From Rotaria macrura (lineage: Eukaryota > Rotifera > Eurotatoria > Philodinida > Philodinidae), in the NCBI GenBank assembly GCA_900239685.1, contig OENT01000613.1, positions 28,506 through 92,505 on the forward strand: 64,000 bases of DNA, written 5' to 3'. Shown in pieces: positions 48,851 to 62,850 of the stretch (positions are counted from its first letter, which is position 1; each line of letters opens with the position of its first letter). The position numbers were made by a program, and so were the translations under genes. The notes below the pieces were generated by a model. That model did no database searches and had not been told where the DNA came from. It was given only the letters and a program-made list of their open reading frames with translations.

Positions 48851-51017
48851 GTCAAGTGGTTTTTTGAGCTGTCATCTTCCTGGAATCGAATACTAGATTT
48901 TTGATATCTACGCAGTGATTGAAGTCTAAATACAACAGGGAAGACGTTTTTGCACTCGTTCTTCTGGTAGCCGGTCAGAAATGGTTAACTGATAATTATG
49001 TGAGTGATTCTAGCCGAAGAAAAAATATGGAAGCAAGTTTCTGTTATGAGATATAGTACAATACGAGTAAATATATCATAAGAATTTTATATTGTCTGCT
49101 GTTCGATTTATTCTTCAACTGCAAATTTATTGCCAAGTGTTCGATTTGCTGCATCGCAGATAGTCCAAAATAAAAGGTATCATACTAAATTTAAAATTTC
49201 AATCCATCAAAACTCTTCTGGCCTCAATTTCCATCTTCATTCTCAGTTAGAATGAGTGAGATGTTCGAAAGAAAAGATATTTAGAAGGCAAGCACATCTC
49301 CCTATACTTCTTCTATGACTATCTATTGATTGAAGATTTGATACTCCTCAAAAGAAAATACTCATTATCGTTGATACTGTCAGTTTATGAGACACATTTT
49401 TTGAATTATTTTGTGTAGTTCTTCACAGATATCGGAAGCATAGCCTACGAATTTTTTTGATTTGGCTAGCTCGAATTCAACAGCTCAATAGATTGCTTTT
49501 TACTTAGACTATGCATAATAAGTGAAGAAATCAAGTACTTTCTGCTATTTCCTTTATACAGGCACTACCTGCCTAATGGAATTAGTTTCATTTTAGAAAC
49601 ATTTTCCCAACTATTTGGTGAGATTTGTTTTCTCTAATATGCTGTACCGAATGGATGCTATACCAAAATAGGTAAGTCCTACTTGGGCTTGAACTTTGAA
49701 AGTTTAATCGAAGGAAAGATATAAAAACTACTTATAACAAAAGAGAAGTTGTCGATAACAGAAAATCGTAATAATACAATCGAAACGTAACATTTACATA
49801 TATATATATATTTGAATTAAGATTCACAAAAGAAAATGTAATAAATAAATGACTGACCATGTTGTCTGATGTCCAGAGTTTGCTCGGTTATGTATACCAA
49901 TTACGACCACAATAACTAAACCTATCTACAACAAAAATATGAGAATAAATATCTTATAAGAACTGTAGAAATTCTGAATTTTTTTTCAGAAAAGAATTAG
50001 TAGATAATGACTGTGTGATATACTTGATAGTTTATTGATTTTTCAAAAATTTTCATTGATATCTAACATGGACGAAGAGGGAACAAACGAAAAATCAACG
50101 GTTAGGTCTTGTTATTTGAATTCGTCGACCATATGCACCGAGTGATACCATAATACAGGCTGGAAAAACAATAGCTTGGGTAATGAGCAGAACATGAATT
50201 TCAAAGGATTTCAGCGTGGGAGGCTTACGAAAACATCTATTGTCTATCAGTACGCGTAGCAAAAATCTTAAGATAAATTTCAAATCTTGTTAGAGCGTAC
50301 GACCGATTTTTAAACCAATGAAACATTGTTTTTTTTAGAAAAAGCATCTTATGACATCAAAAAGTTTTAGGAGACATATTTTTCTAGGCTGAATAAGAGG
50401 ACAACGAAGAGCTCAAAACCAAACGTCTCTGAAAAATTTCTTGCAGCTTTTTTTCCAATTAGCAGAAAAATTGATGCTGCTCAATTATTTTGAGCTACAA
50501 AAGTCATATTTGAGTTGAAGATTCATCAAAGTTTTACTTGTCACAAAATTGAACTGATGCCAGCTTCCAGAAGTGTTTAATTTTTAGCTTGTCGCCTTTC
50601 TTTTATTCACTTGTTAAACACATGTTGTTTACAAGATTTGTAGGTCAGAAAATTCACAATCGAATGAAATATATTTTCATCGTTTTAAAATTTTCCCATA
50701 CGTTCTAACAATATTTGACATTTATCCGAAGCCTTTTTTTATCGCTTTTTATTTGCTTAGAAAGATTTCTAAAAGATTTTCATAGCTGTTTTGGAAGTCC
50801 TCTTGCATAAAAATGTTCTGAAAATACTTTTTTAAGAATACATACACATGCAAACATTTTTCTAAGTGTTTAGTACTCAAGTTTGGTCGTGTAATGTTGT
50901 GTATTGCACATCGATGTAAAATGCAGCTAGAGTATTGGATTATTGATGATGCATATGTGCAGAAAGACTGTGACTATATATCTAGATAGGATGAAATTGT
51001 TGCATCACTGATTTGTA
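48851..51017. other. Gene-poor stretch
   Basis: A TA run lies at about 49797-49811. Two short hydrophobic minus-strand frames (about 49857-49915 and 50095-50210) could be decayed exons of a membrane protein, but I cannot join them or identify a family. Confidence 0.4.
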
Positions 51018-54000
51018 TTAGGATTCTGATCGTTGCAATATTTCTTCATAGTGAGCTAATGTTTCCTTGGTTTTATTCTTTAACAACGTGTAGCATTGTG
51101 TAGATTTTTGCAGCAGATGCTTAGCTTCGTCTCTATCATCAGGCTTCGAGCATGATCTAAAGGCAGCATTTCGATAGTATTGACCCAACTTATGATACAG
51201 TTGATTCATGAGATGATCGACCGCAGCTATGTAGTGCACTTTTGAATAGTTGATTGACGGTCTGGGTTCCACGTTTTCTGCTCTTGTAAAACAAAAATAA
51301 TAGAGTATTTTCTCGAATGACATCAGGTCGTCAGATGGCACTGTGGGTGATATGATAATAAATGGATTTACCAATGCCATCCTCGATATGACCGACATAA
51401 CTTGTTCATTCGTTCTAAATTTTATTACAGACGCAATGTCAAACTCCAAATCGATCCCATTCAAATCCTCACCGACGATAAATATCATCATCATAGATCC
51501 TGAATCTTTTCCTATTATCAAACGGCGGAGTTCCTGCTCATGATCACGAATGTTATTTTTTTGTTGAAGAAACTTTTCTACTTCATTTTTCTGGTTTTTA
51601 ATATTATTCATCTGATCTTGATATACAGCTCTTTGCAGCTGATTTGCACGGTTCACCATATCTGTTGCCCAATCTAAGTAAGTCAGCATAGATTCAGCTG
51701 ATGATGACATTGGATTTCCATAATCTTCTGTCTTTAATAAATAATGTTGACTGATATCTTCTAAAACACGCTTTAGAAGAGTGTTTGGCAGATCAGATAG
51801 AATTATGTCGATGTGAAGATCACGGAGATCGGGAAGCCAATCAAGGATTCGTAAAGTATCACCATTAAGAACATAGATCTTCCTGATAGAACTGCATATA
51901 CTAGTCAACCGTCTTAGGACGTTTTTTGCAGTAGAACCTGATGTAATCAAGAAAATCTTCTTGTCGTCTGCATTTTCAGTGATAAACTTGCAACAATGTT
52001 CAGTATCATGGCAAATTTCTAACGCCTGTGGTACATTTGAGAAGTATTCTTTTGCGGTGAGTTCCAATTGAGCGAAGCAATCATTAGTGAGATCAGCTGG
52101 CTGAGCTGCATGCGCGTAATATGATTGAATACTGGACTCATCATCTGTTTGAATTTGTTCGAACGAAGAACGTTGATCATTCAGAAGAACTACCAGATGA
52201 TCCGCAATAGGACGATATGAATCAGGGGAATCACATCGAATTGCATAATCGTTCTAAAGAGAAGCATTCAAACAAACCGTTCTATGACACATGCGTAAGG
52301 AATTAAGACGCAAATTGGTTCCTTTTTTTATGAAACTTCATGATCTGAATAAGAATTACTGTAAATAGGTGACTATAAAATGAATGCCATTCTACTAGCT
52401 ACGCGTATTACTGGATTGAATTTTAAATATGATCCTTTTCTGTTCATTTTGTGGCTCACCACCAAGCACCTAATAATTATTGTATCTCATTTTCAAGTAC
52501 ATAGGATTGAATAGTCGTTAAAGATAGTCAATAGCTGCGCTACGATGATATTCATCTTCAAAGCAACTCTAGACTAAAGCAATATGCCAGTACCAACGGA
52601 AAATTTTAAAAACACCGTAGTAGGTAACGATATTTTGGTGACCGATCAAATCGTCGCCATTTAATTCGTCGCACACTCATTTCGTCGCGTTGCGACTATA
52701 TTACATATAATTTCGTTGCTCTCTCTCTGTCTGTGTTTTTCCCAATTAGAGAAAATTGTAATTAGTTTACATGTTTATCTTCATCGGTCTAACATTTAAC
52801 TCATATGTATAAATTCTATTTTAAGGTATCTTCCCGTTTCATCAGCACGTATCTTATTAGGCCATTTCTTCGAAACTATTTTTAAGCCGTTTCATCGACA
52901 AAATTATTTTCCCCTTTCATAGGCACTTTATTCTGCCATGATTTCACTATTGCACTGAAGAAATGTTGCTGACGATGATTTTGTCTAAATTATACTTGAA
53001 TAAAGTGTTGATGAAAAAGGAAAATAATTTTGTCGATGAAACGGGACCAAACCATACTTTGACAACGAAAAATAATATTCAATTTTTTAATTAGATGTTC
53101 CACGCTATGAATGTAGCTCAGCTAAAAAACTTTAGGTTTTATCTTTCTGTTGATAATTTAAGTTTAAATTACTGAATGAGTTAATTTGAAGATTTGATTA
53201 GTAGCGTCCTCAGAAAGCTAGTGGCCTTTATACTAATCTCAGATTTAATTAGCCATTTATTAATGAAATACTGCTTAAACTGATCATGTCGACTTTTCAT
53301 TTTCGAAATCTAAATAAATTTTGATTACTAGTGTTTTCCAAGCTCCCTATCTGCCACGGACCGGAAAAAACATTATTTCTCTAATATATACGAGTTGTTA
53401 CTAAAGAAACATAGATGTATAGTTTCTCGAAAAGTAATTGTGAGTTTTGTGATAAGACGAAAGACAGTTACAAACATTCAATAAAAGAAAACACGCGACG
53501 AATTGACATAGTACCGATATTTTCACACCACGGTAGTCAGATGATTTATGGGTTTTTCGAAACCGTTAAAAAACCACGCTTTCTAAGAAACATATAAATG
53601 ATTTGACTACTGTTATATCAAAAAACTACTTCAAAACATAGTCTTCTTCGACACACCAGAGGAAACAAGCTCTGGTATGTAGACCATAACTTGTAATTTG
53701 AAAGTTTAAAGTGTAGCACCATTCTTGGAGGAGTGATGTGAACTCCCTCGAGCTCCAACTGCAGAAATTACCTTGTGAGAATCACACGCATTATCTGTAG
53801 AATGGTTGAAAAATCTGATAGAAAAAGTGGGATATGACGTCTTGATTCTGCTGACACTTTTCTTCGCATTTCGATGTGCTTCATGGTTTTCTGAAAACTA
53901 TTTCTCCGAACCTCTTGGCAAATATACTATTATCATATACTAGTGCGTGGTGGTGTACTAGTTCAGATTCTGACCAATTCCAATTCTTAGAATTTGCCTG

Positions 54001-56843
54001 GAAAATAGTGCTAACTTACTGATACTTTGACGTAAAGTACGTAAAATCAGCAGTTTGAAAAAACTAACTCCAACCAATGTCGAGCAAATCAAACAAACTC
54101 CAAGCTAAGAATTAGAATTAGTTAAGCCTGGCATTGGTTCACCTTACCAGCACGGGTCATACGACAGCTTAGTACTTTTATTCCATGGTATCCTAGACAA
54201 AGGAATTTCCGTACTTTTAGATCATCGTCATTGACAATCATATGCATTAATCGATGCATTGAATAATGCGCCGGAAATCTTTCTATTCCTTTCTACTGAA
54301 CATGAATGCATGAGATCATATGCAGTAAAAAATAAAACGTGTAACTATGGTGATTGATACAACAAAAATAAACATCTCTAACGTAACTACCACCACAAAA
54401 TCTGAAAAAGGAGGGTTTTCACCAAAGCCACGAACAAGTTCAGTAGATTTTAAAAACGATTCTTCAGTTCTACGAAATATTTAGAAGCTCCTTCATCGGG
54501 TACACGAGAAGAACCTTCTCCTACGAAACCTTTTTATAAATTCCGTGCATGAGAAAAAGGTTTCGCATGAAAATCCCAAACCTTTTGAAGTTCATATTTA
54601 ATTCCAATGGTTTATTACGAAGTCATTGGTGTTTATTTAAAAAAACCATTAGAATTTAATTCTAAACTCTTGAAGTTTCGCAAGAAAATGTGAAACTTGT
54701 TTCTGATCTACGGAACTTAGAAAAAGGTTTCGTAGGAGAAGGTTCTTCTCGTGTACCCGGAGAAGGAGCTTCTAAATATTTCGTAGAACTGAAGAATCGT
54801 TTTTCAAATCTTTGGAAGCAAGAGGATGCTTTTTCAAATCTACTGAACGTTTTTCGTGGGTTTGGTAAAAACCCTATATTTTTAGAGTGCATGCATCATC
54901 ACTATAGCTAGTTATACAATAGGCACAGCCAAGCTTACAAATATTATGGCCATTCGTAAGACGGCTGTGGTCTTTCTAATGATAGTTACTGTCAACCATT
55001 TTGAAGCAGTATTACAGATAAACACAGTTGAATTTTCGTTTTCTAAAATCTATCCTTGCAGTGTATGGAATCTATTCAGATTTAACAGCACTTTTTTTCA
55101 TTGACTGGCTCGGTGTTGAAATGTCACACGAATATATTGCATTTTGACAGAAGTATCTGGCTAAGAAATGCGATCGTTTTATGATGAGTGAAAGTGGCTA
55201 TGCGGCGTCTGATAAGATGCTATATTACGATGCTCAAGACTATGAGAAGAAACGTGACGCTAATCAACTGTACTATGATGTAACTAGGCTTCAATTACGA
55301 TCTTAGTTCGTGTAAGCAAAGCATAAATATGACCCCAGGGGGAAATTTCGTGTCACAGTGAAAAGACAGAAAAATGTGACTATCGATATATACTAAAAAA
55401 TAATCGTAGAATAATAAAGCCTATGAAAAGGGTTTAGGACTGGCATAAACCCTTTTCATAGGTTTTATTATTCTACGATTACTTTTTACAGTGTAGACAT
55501 CTAGGTGCAAAAGTACGACGCATATGCAGTTGTTGACTGTCAAATATATTATGTAAACGGTTTTTATCTTCTAGTAATCTTGGTTCACGAATTAAAACCA
55601 TGTCATAGGGAAGCAAGCCCCAGTGAAGGTCAAAGTACAATGAAATCATGATGCTGTACCAGATGCGACATCATGAAGAAAAGGATTACGAGAAAATAGC
55701 AACCCTCTACGCTTTGTATTGGACCACAATTAGTTATTTACGGAAACACTATGATGGGCCGGGGGTTACTGGAATGGTGTTGTTATCCGTGTGAATGCAG
55801 AGATACGACAACTAAAATGCATACACTGGCGTTTATCACCGGTGATCAAGATAAACAGTATCGGCTTTCTCCATCGAGATCTTGAAATACTATCAGATAT
55901 AAGTTTAATGACACTGCCATTCGAAGCAGAAAAGTAGGAGAAGGTAAAGCTCTTCGTATTATTAATTGACTACAGTTTGTTACCTAGTGAACTTATTGAT
56001 GTAGTTTATTTCCTTGATACTCGAGGCATCGAATTTTTATTGTACAGTCATTTCACGAAATATTCATCTACTTACATTGCTGGAAATAAATTCTTGTTCT
56101 TGCTTAATCCTTTTGTCTGTGATTTCTAGTAGGTGATCGATCTCTTTTAACTCAGGACTTGAGCTTGGAATTGGTTTTGACTCTTGATTCGCTTCAGGGT
56201 TTTCGTAGTTTTTTGGGAGACTTGGAAACTTTAATTTTTCATGACGAATGAAAAGGCTCTTTGACCATGACAGACGTTCGACTGCAGCTGCTATTTGATT
56301 TAGTTCAATCAATGCTTTTCCATGTTTGAGAAATTCTACTCCCATATCTCTTGTCATGCGTGATAGAAGGTCTGTCTCGAAGGTAAAGATTTGTACATAT
56401 TGAATGTATTCAATGGCCCACTCGCACGCTCTTGCTATGTCTGTACAGAAGATATATATTGAACTGTATGGTTCATTGGTTATACTGTTAGTGAACGTCT
56501 CGGAATATTGTTCCAGAATTCGTTTAACAGCCAGTTCACCGAGGATACTGGACGTGATGAATAAAATTCGGTCATGCCTGATTTCATCGATATATTTCAG
56601 GCAGGCTTCTACCTCGACAAATGCTTTTAAGCTGCAATGAAACGTATCGAAGACCACCGGCCTTGCAGATTCGCAGCCTATTAATTGGTTGATATCTTCT
56701 TCATTCACCTGGACTTCTTGTTCAATTGCGGAGTCAATGTTTGTTAAGAAAATTTTTTTGAGTTGAATGCAAAAGTCAGGTTCTCCAATATGAGCATCGA
56801 GCCAAACGATGTGATATTTTTCGGGAAAAGATAAAATAGACAT
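51018..56843 (-). CDS. Bdelloid-type protein with two 'IVWLD/FLITSG'-fold repeats and helical C-terminus
   Basis: Two long exons, 56076-56843 and 51018-52253, both phase 0, would give about 667 residues; a strong donor (AAT|GTAAGT) ends the first and CTCTTTAG precedes the second. The first starts MSILSFPEKYHIVWLDAHIG and contains DRILFITSSILGELAVKRIL and YSSIYIFCTDIARACEWAIE. The second contains KKIFLITSGSTAKNVLRRLT, IRKIYVLNGDTLRILDWLPD and then a long helical, Gln/Asn-rich coiled-coil region, MMMIFIVGEDLNG, and a C-terminal helical stretch that ends LAHYEEILQRSES. I know this alpha/beta unit from expanded bdelloid rotifer families that couple it to TPR or ADP-ribosyltransferase domains; neither is clear here. 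Function unknown. The two exons may instead be separate genes: the putative 3.8 kb intron holds two foldback elements and decayed plus-strand frames. Confidence 0.6.
54445..54811. repeat. Foldback element inside the 3.8 kb putative intron
   Basis: Arms 54445-54545 and 54711-54811 are inverted copies of 101 bp with only a few mismatches. Weaker inverted similarity continues outward (about 54408-54444 with 54835-54880, interrupted by a short insertion) and inward (AATTCCAATGGTTT with its inverse). A mirrored pair of open frames here is an artefact. Confidence 0.85.
55154..55794 (+). pseudogene. Decayed coding fragments, identity unknown
   Basis: Two short open frames with coding-like composition, opposite in strand to the gene whose putative intron they lie in. 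55154-55306 reads YLAKKCDRFMMSESGYAASD ... YYDAQDYEKKRDANQLYY; 55651-55794 reads MLYQMRHHEEKDYEKIATLY ... ISYLRKHYDGPG. Both contain 'DYEK' helical patterns and could derive from one former gene, interrupted by the hairpin at 55401-55481. I do not recognise the family. Confidence 0.3.
55401..55481. repeat. Near-perfect hairpin, 36-bp arms
   Basis: 55401-55436 and 55446-55481 are inverted copies with one mismatch around a 9-base loop. The inner word ATAAACCCTT and outer word CGTAGAATAA recur in the foldback near 62.8-63.6 kb, suggesting a shared family. Confidence 0.9.
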
Positions 56844-59375
56844 TGCCAATAGTTATATCTAAAACACGATATGCAACACAGAAAGAAATACATAAAAAGG
56901 AATTAACTGCACTAAAGAGCTATTTGAGAGAACTTGTTCTGATCATGAAAAACTGTAGAACCTACCTATGAAATGAAAACAGTGATAATTCCAAGCAATC
57001 ATTTTTACTTAATGAATCCTACAGGTGTTTTCAAAAAATACGACCCTGATGTAAAAGATTTTCTTTCAGAATGAAAGTTTCACTTGATTGCAGGACTCAG
57101 CTTTAATAACATGCAACGCTTTGATAGAGAGAACGCATTGAAAAATGATTGCATTTGATAATAACAATCGTTGTTCACGACAACATCATTTTAACAATGA
57201 GCATCGTCGTATACCACAGAGGTTCATCCTTCAACTAACATGTAATAGGAAAGAGTCTTAGATTATAGCGGGCACCTAGAAGAATACGTAATAAATGGTA
57301 GAACCTAGGTATTCTTCTTCATTGACTTGTTCACAACGTTTCTTCTTCGCTTCTCCTCTATGAAGACTCGTGTTTGATACTCTTACAGTACGTTGCAAAC
57401 ATTTGAAACATACAGAAAGATGAGCTTTGTGCTTAAATGTACTTTTTATGAAGAAAATGTGTGGATGAGAATATATGATGTTGATATATTCTATCCACAC
57501 ACTCGTAGGAGATTCCTAACATTTCAGACGAACTTTTAAAACAGTATCATGAGAACCCTTTAAAGATCGGAAACAAAACAGCGTCTCATCGATTTTCTAT
57601 CCGTATAGTGCATGAGAGTTGAATACACAGCAAAACAAAACTTACGCATTTCACTCTACCGAAGTTCACAGCTACAAAAGCTGCTCCACTAATCCTTAAC
57701 TGATAGAGGCAAATGCGCAAACAAACTTATCTTCGTATTTTATAGCAAAAAATATCAGAAAAACTGCCAACAACGTTAATAAAAGATTAAAAAAACTTCA
57801 CTAAAAACAATATATTCGACGCTCTTATTTCAAGAGATCAATAAGATATATCACCATACATCGATGACAGATTAGAAAGAGTGAACTGGTTTCTAATATT
57901 CTATTCGTTCCAGTAAAAGCTCAAGTAATTATCGGGGCAAATATTCATAAAAGGATAGATCTTCAAGTGTTTTATTGTGATCTTCTTGAAATACTGCTTC
58001 CCAAATACGATAAGAATCAAATCCAAAAAGATTCAGTTGAATTTCTTAAAATGGTTTTCTGATGAAATCCAGAAAATTTATCGCTTTTACGTATAAATTA
58101 CATGAAAATGAAAGATATTCCAACTTGCTCAGTTTTCTGCAATACGATGATCGATAATGGAAGCTATAAGAACATGATAAAAAAGAGAACGCAAGATGTT
58201 GCGCGTTCCGTATTCTATTATAAGTATAACTGAGAAATAATCCCATAAATCAATCACGATTAGTTTTGCTAGGTTCTCTTTTAAATATCATTTCTCTCTT
58301 TACATGTTTGAAGATGATCTGGACTACGTTAAAAGAAAATGACGAGGATATTTTGTCAGAGTAAGTCAAGTAAACTAAAAAAGAAGTTTTATTGGAAAGA
58401 TTATTCAACAGAACCCGTAACATCCAACATTTTTGGTTTGAGATCCGATGAAAAAGAACTATGGTATTCTTCATAGAATATCCCAAATCGTTCTGTCAAT
58501 GAAAGGGTTCCGGTAAAGGTAATCGGATACTACACTTATGAGATCCGGAATCAAAACCAACTCGAATCCGATCGGTTTCGTGCCTTATCAGGCGAACTAT
58601 AGTGTTCAACAATGATCAGGTCAGATTTGATAATGATTGAGCTTTAAAAATGTCACTGTATTTGTGCCTTTCGCTTTTAAAGAACGAAGCATTTCAGCAT
58701 ACTCTAGTGAATAAAATGAATTCCAGGCATCCCAACGGATTCTCTTCAAGTACTTGTGAGCACCTTCGGATACCTTTTGGGTTTTTGTATCTCCCTCCAG
58801 AATTCTTCCGTGTATCCAATCAGCTAGCCTATTAAATAATTTGCATAGAATGCCATAGAAGCTGAATTATAATACTTAAGAACTTACTAGATCAGTATTC
58901 GGTAGCGAGGCAATGCACTGGAAAATACTTGACCAAAACCATGAGAGATACCGGTAGCAGGATGCTTTCGAAGTACTCTGCTGAAAATCATCACCGTCTC
59001 TGAACATCTTGAGTTTAGTTTGTTCACTAGGATAGTTGCACCAAAATAAAAAGATTTAATATAATCAACTTGGCTTTGGCTGTTTTTCTTACAATATGTG
59101 CACGAGCTAACAGAGAAATTAAACATCGAAAACGAAGAAGAATATTTATTCGGGCATTCTAGTTTTTCGTTTGAATAAGAAATAAGAGCACATATATTTT
59201 CCTAGCCAGAAGTAGTGTCACTCAATGTTTTTAATACATTCTCGCTATAAATTAATATTTTGTAAAAAGCAATCGTGTGTCCTGATGGCCTGTGAAATTC
59301 TCTAAAACTCTTTATATGTACTCTTTAAAATGCAATTACTTTTTAAAAATGAATTCGAGTACAGTAAAGGCACCC
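56844..59375. other. Gene-free stretch upstream of the two-exon gene
   Basis: 2.5 kb with no gene I can support. The promoter of the 51-57 kb gene should lie at the left end. Confidence 0.45.
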
Positions 59376-59616
59376 TCATTGTTAGATTAACCGGAAATAC
59401 AATTTTTGTTCTTTTTCATTTATTTATTTTTAAATCTATTTCTAACGTGAGAGAAACGTTATTGCAAAACCAAGTAATAGATTTTCTTGCATTTATTTAT
59501 TGNCAATAAATAAATCAAATGAATGCATCAATTAGTTTTTTTATAACTTGTTTTTGTGTTAGAAACAGATGTAAAAAAAGAATAAAAATTGTATTTCCGG
59601 TGAATATAACGATAAG
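59376..59616. repeat. Foldback/MITE-like element with an undetermined base at its axis
   Basis: Inverted ends share CCGGAAATACAATTTTT, a T-rich block and TTTCTAAC (left) with their inverse on the right. The centre is a perfect palindrome, ATTTATTTATTG-N-CAATAAATAAAT, with the only N of the window at 59503. No coding capacity. Confidence 0.75.
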
Positions 59617-62600
59617 GTTGTCTTACTATATTCTAATTTATTTTTAGCAAGCAAGTGCAATTCAAAGCGTACAGATATAAAGTTTTAGAAACCTCCATCA
59701 GCTATCGGAATACACTTTTGGGTTTCTTAAAATATTAATTTATAGTGATGATGCATAAATAATATTAAGCGCTGGGCAACAATCTAATATACGTCAAAAG
59801 TGAAGTTCCACAATAGATAAATGCATCAATAGTACAGAATGATACGGAACAGATAACAGACATATCTCCAAGCCCAGTATTCTACCATTCAATCCCATTC
59901 ATTGCCGGATAGACGAAAAGTCGTATTTGGCATGTATGTTTCTACGGCGAAAATCATGAAGAAAAAGAGAAGTAAAGAAAGTTAATATTTTTATCACTTC
60001 CTTCGTAGAACGTGAAGAACTGTGCATCATATCAAATGAAAAACATGAAAAGAGCACTAGTCGGTAAATTTATTTTAAAAACGATTCGCTCACAAGGAAA
60101 GTATATGACGACAGAGAAAATTAAAGTCACTTCCTCTTCTCTGATTTTCCAAGAATGTGATGGAAAATGTTCACCGTTTAATAAATAAAGGAGAAGAAAA
60201 CTTCACTTTTCATCCAACAATTTTCAAAACCATTTCTCTTGGAATCTATGGATACAAGTCAGGTATTGGTGTCATTGTTGCTGTCGTTGTAGAAGAAAAA
60301 TAATGAATACACGAGGGATTATTCATGCACCCATAAACTTCAATGATTCCAATTTGGCGTTAGTTTTCATCTTATACTGACAGTCAAGTATCAAATTCGG
60401 ATATTCAAATGCGCATGTATATTAATGGTATTGTTGGTTATCGTATTCTGACTTTTCACGGTTTTGCCGTGGCAGCTATCACATTCACACACTTTTACAT
60501 TCGTATCTGGAGAAACGTGATTGAGCTACATAAATGTGAATGTTTTAGTGTTTCACCTTCTCGTGCTTTTCTAGCATGCACATTCACATCCTCATCGACA
60601 TCCATCCTTGTAAAAAGTCGGTGACCAATTTACACAGTAGCCAGAAAAAAGTGTATTGGAAACCATTTCTCGAATGACGACAGTCTATTTCGCTAAGCCA
60701 ATGTTTCTAACAATAGATCCTTCAAATTTACTAAAGTTGGTACAATCCAAGACTGATGAAAGTTAGCTACAATGGGACAAAGAAAAGCTTGCCACAGCCT
60801 AACCCTTGTGAAGTTGAAATTTCCAGCTAATCTATTTTCTTTAACTTCTTGATGCTAGTCCAAAATATACAAAATGTGAGATTAAGAAATTGTTTTAATA
60901 TTGTTCTGACACACAGACGTCTCTTTTTTTGTTTCTATTTCTACGATTCGTAACTTACATGGTTTTTGATGCCGCTTTTTTATCAATGCAAGAATTAAAT
61001 TAGGTGGCGAAATCGGCTGTTACATTTATGCATTATTTTTATTGTGATTGGTCAACCCTGTAAAAAGGGGATGGAGAAAGCCCTAAAATTTCACCTTACA
61101 ACTTACGCGCATGGTTTTCTCAGAAAATATATGAGTGCAACATAATATTTAGAGTTCACTTATAAATTTGAATAACTGAACTTTGAAAAATTTTCAATCA
61201 CATTTTCAGAAGTGCTTTATTTTCAAAGTGAGAAATTCTTGTTACAAACGTTTCTCATTAATACCAGTGTGAAATCACAACACAAACTATCCTACTACTA
61301 ATTAGCATACTGGGATGAATGATAAACCTCTTCACTGACCTGCAGTGCAGCAATGACACGGCACCCTACGTACATCATTATTAGTACCTTTCAATTTTCA
61401 AGATTGTACATACTCTTTTTGAAAGGATGCAAAATAATGAAGTCTCGTAACCAGATCGTTAAGTCTGGACTCATCCTCGTAGAAAAACACTAGAAACTGA
61501 TAAAACTTGGAAGCAGTATTCTGGTCGGAAATCTCCCAGACCTTTTCTTTTCAGTTCCAATTGATTCATGTTCTTTAAGGCAGTAAACAGCCAAAATATT
61601 GCTCCCATGTTTCGACGATTTCTTATATATTTCTGCCGGCTGTGATGACTTGTGCGCATACGTCCTGGTCGTTCTTATGGTATCCGTTCTTGAAAAACAT
61701 TGACTGGAGTATTTATTTCAACGATAAAAACCTAGATAGAGACCAATGAAGTGAAAGTGAGTTCTGAGGGTGAAAATGCTTCCAAAAAGGGTGCTGCCAT
61801 TTTCTGACGATTTATTCAACTGGCGGGCAAACACGTTCAGAGATGTTTGATCGAAGCCATCTGCCACGCAAGTAACACTCCGAACGAGTTCGTCAAATGA
61901 GCATGCTATTTTCACACGTGTGCACCCTTGCAGAACTTGTTTTTCAGCCCGTTCTCAAGAACCAGTGAATAGATTGAAAACTTCGTGAACCTTAAAAAGG
62001 AACTGTGCCTAGAACAATTGACAAGTATCGTACGGCTTTTCTTGAAAACTAAGTAATGCTACAAGACTACATGTTTGAGGCATGATTTTCAGATGCTTTT
62101 TGAATGACATGAACTGACGCTAATAATGATCCATCATACATTGCAGTGGAACAAGATGGTTCATAAGCAAAAGGTTTACAGGTTACCATCGTATGCCTTG
62201 CACAGCCAGAATAAAGTTTAAAATAATCTTTTTTCACGAATTGATTATCGGCGGATTTCCACGATTCTTTCTTATGAGGCTAACATTAAATAATAAAGCG
62301 TTAAAAAACGACAACCATAAAACATCATAAAAACCAACCCTAATTCTTTATCACCATTGATTTTTAGCCAACTATTTACGAGCCATTTTTAGCCTTTAAC
62401 AACGAATATGTGTGCAGTTAAAATTCTTCTGCGATCAAGATAACTCAGTTGAGGAATGATGATAAACAAATCAATAATATCTTTCTATGCAATCAAGTGT
62501 AGCTAAATATCTAAGTCAACTGGTAGAACGGCGCAGGCTGGCAAAATTTTTCGAGAATTTCCATGTGTTGATAATATGATTTTTAATGCTATTCAGTAAC

Positions 62601-62840
62601 GGAGGCTGTAATTTTTTCAAAATTTTAACAATCGACGCGGTGACTGATATTTATAAACTTTTCTGTGGCAGCGTTATTGGTGACTGCAAAGATGAAAAAC
62701 TGAAATATTCTTTTCACAATCAGGAATTCGTACTTATTTCTATCCTTGTGGTAAAAAATCGAATGATGAAAGTAATTGGAAAATTTTTAATTGCATATGT
62801 ATGCATACCAACGACACTGTAAAAAATAGGTGTACAATAG
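59617..62840. other. Gene-free stretch
   Basis: 3.2 kb with no supported gene. Several frames of 60-80 codons occur on both strands but have no family content or splice context. Confidence 0.45.
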
Positions 62841-62850
62841 CAAAATCTTC

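Noticed and set aside
49857..50283. Hydrophobic minus-strand segments resembling membrane helices of a receptor
   Set aside because: No joinable exons, no conserved receptor motifs, one contains an early stop.
54662..54911. Overlapping plus and minus frames of about 75 codons
   Set aside because: Mirror images created by the inverted repeat.
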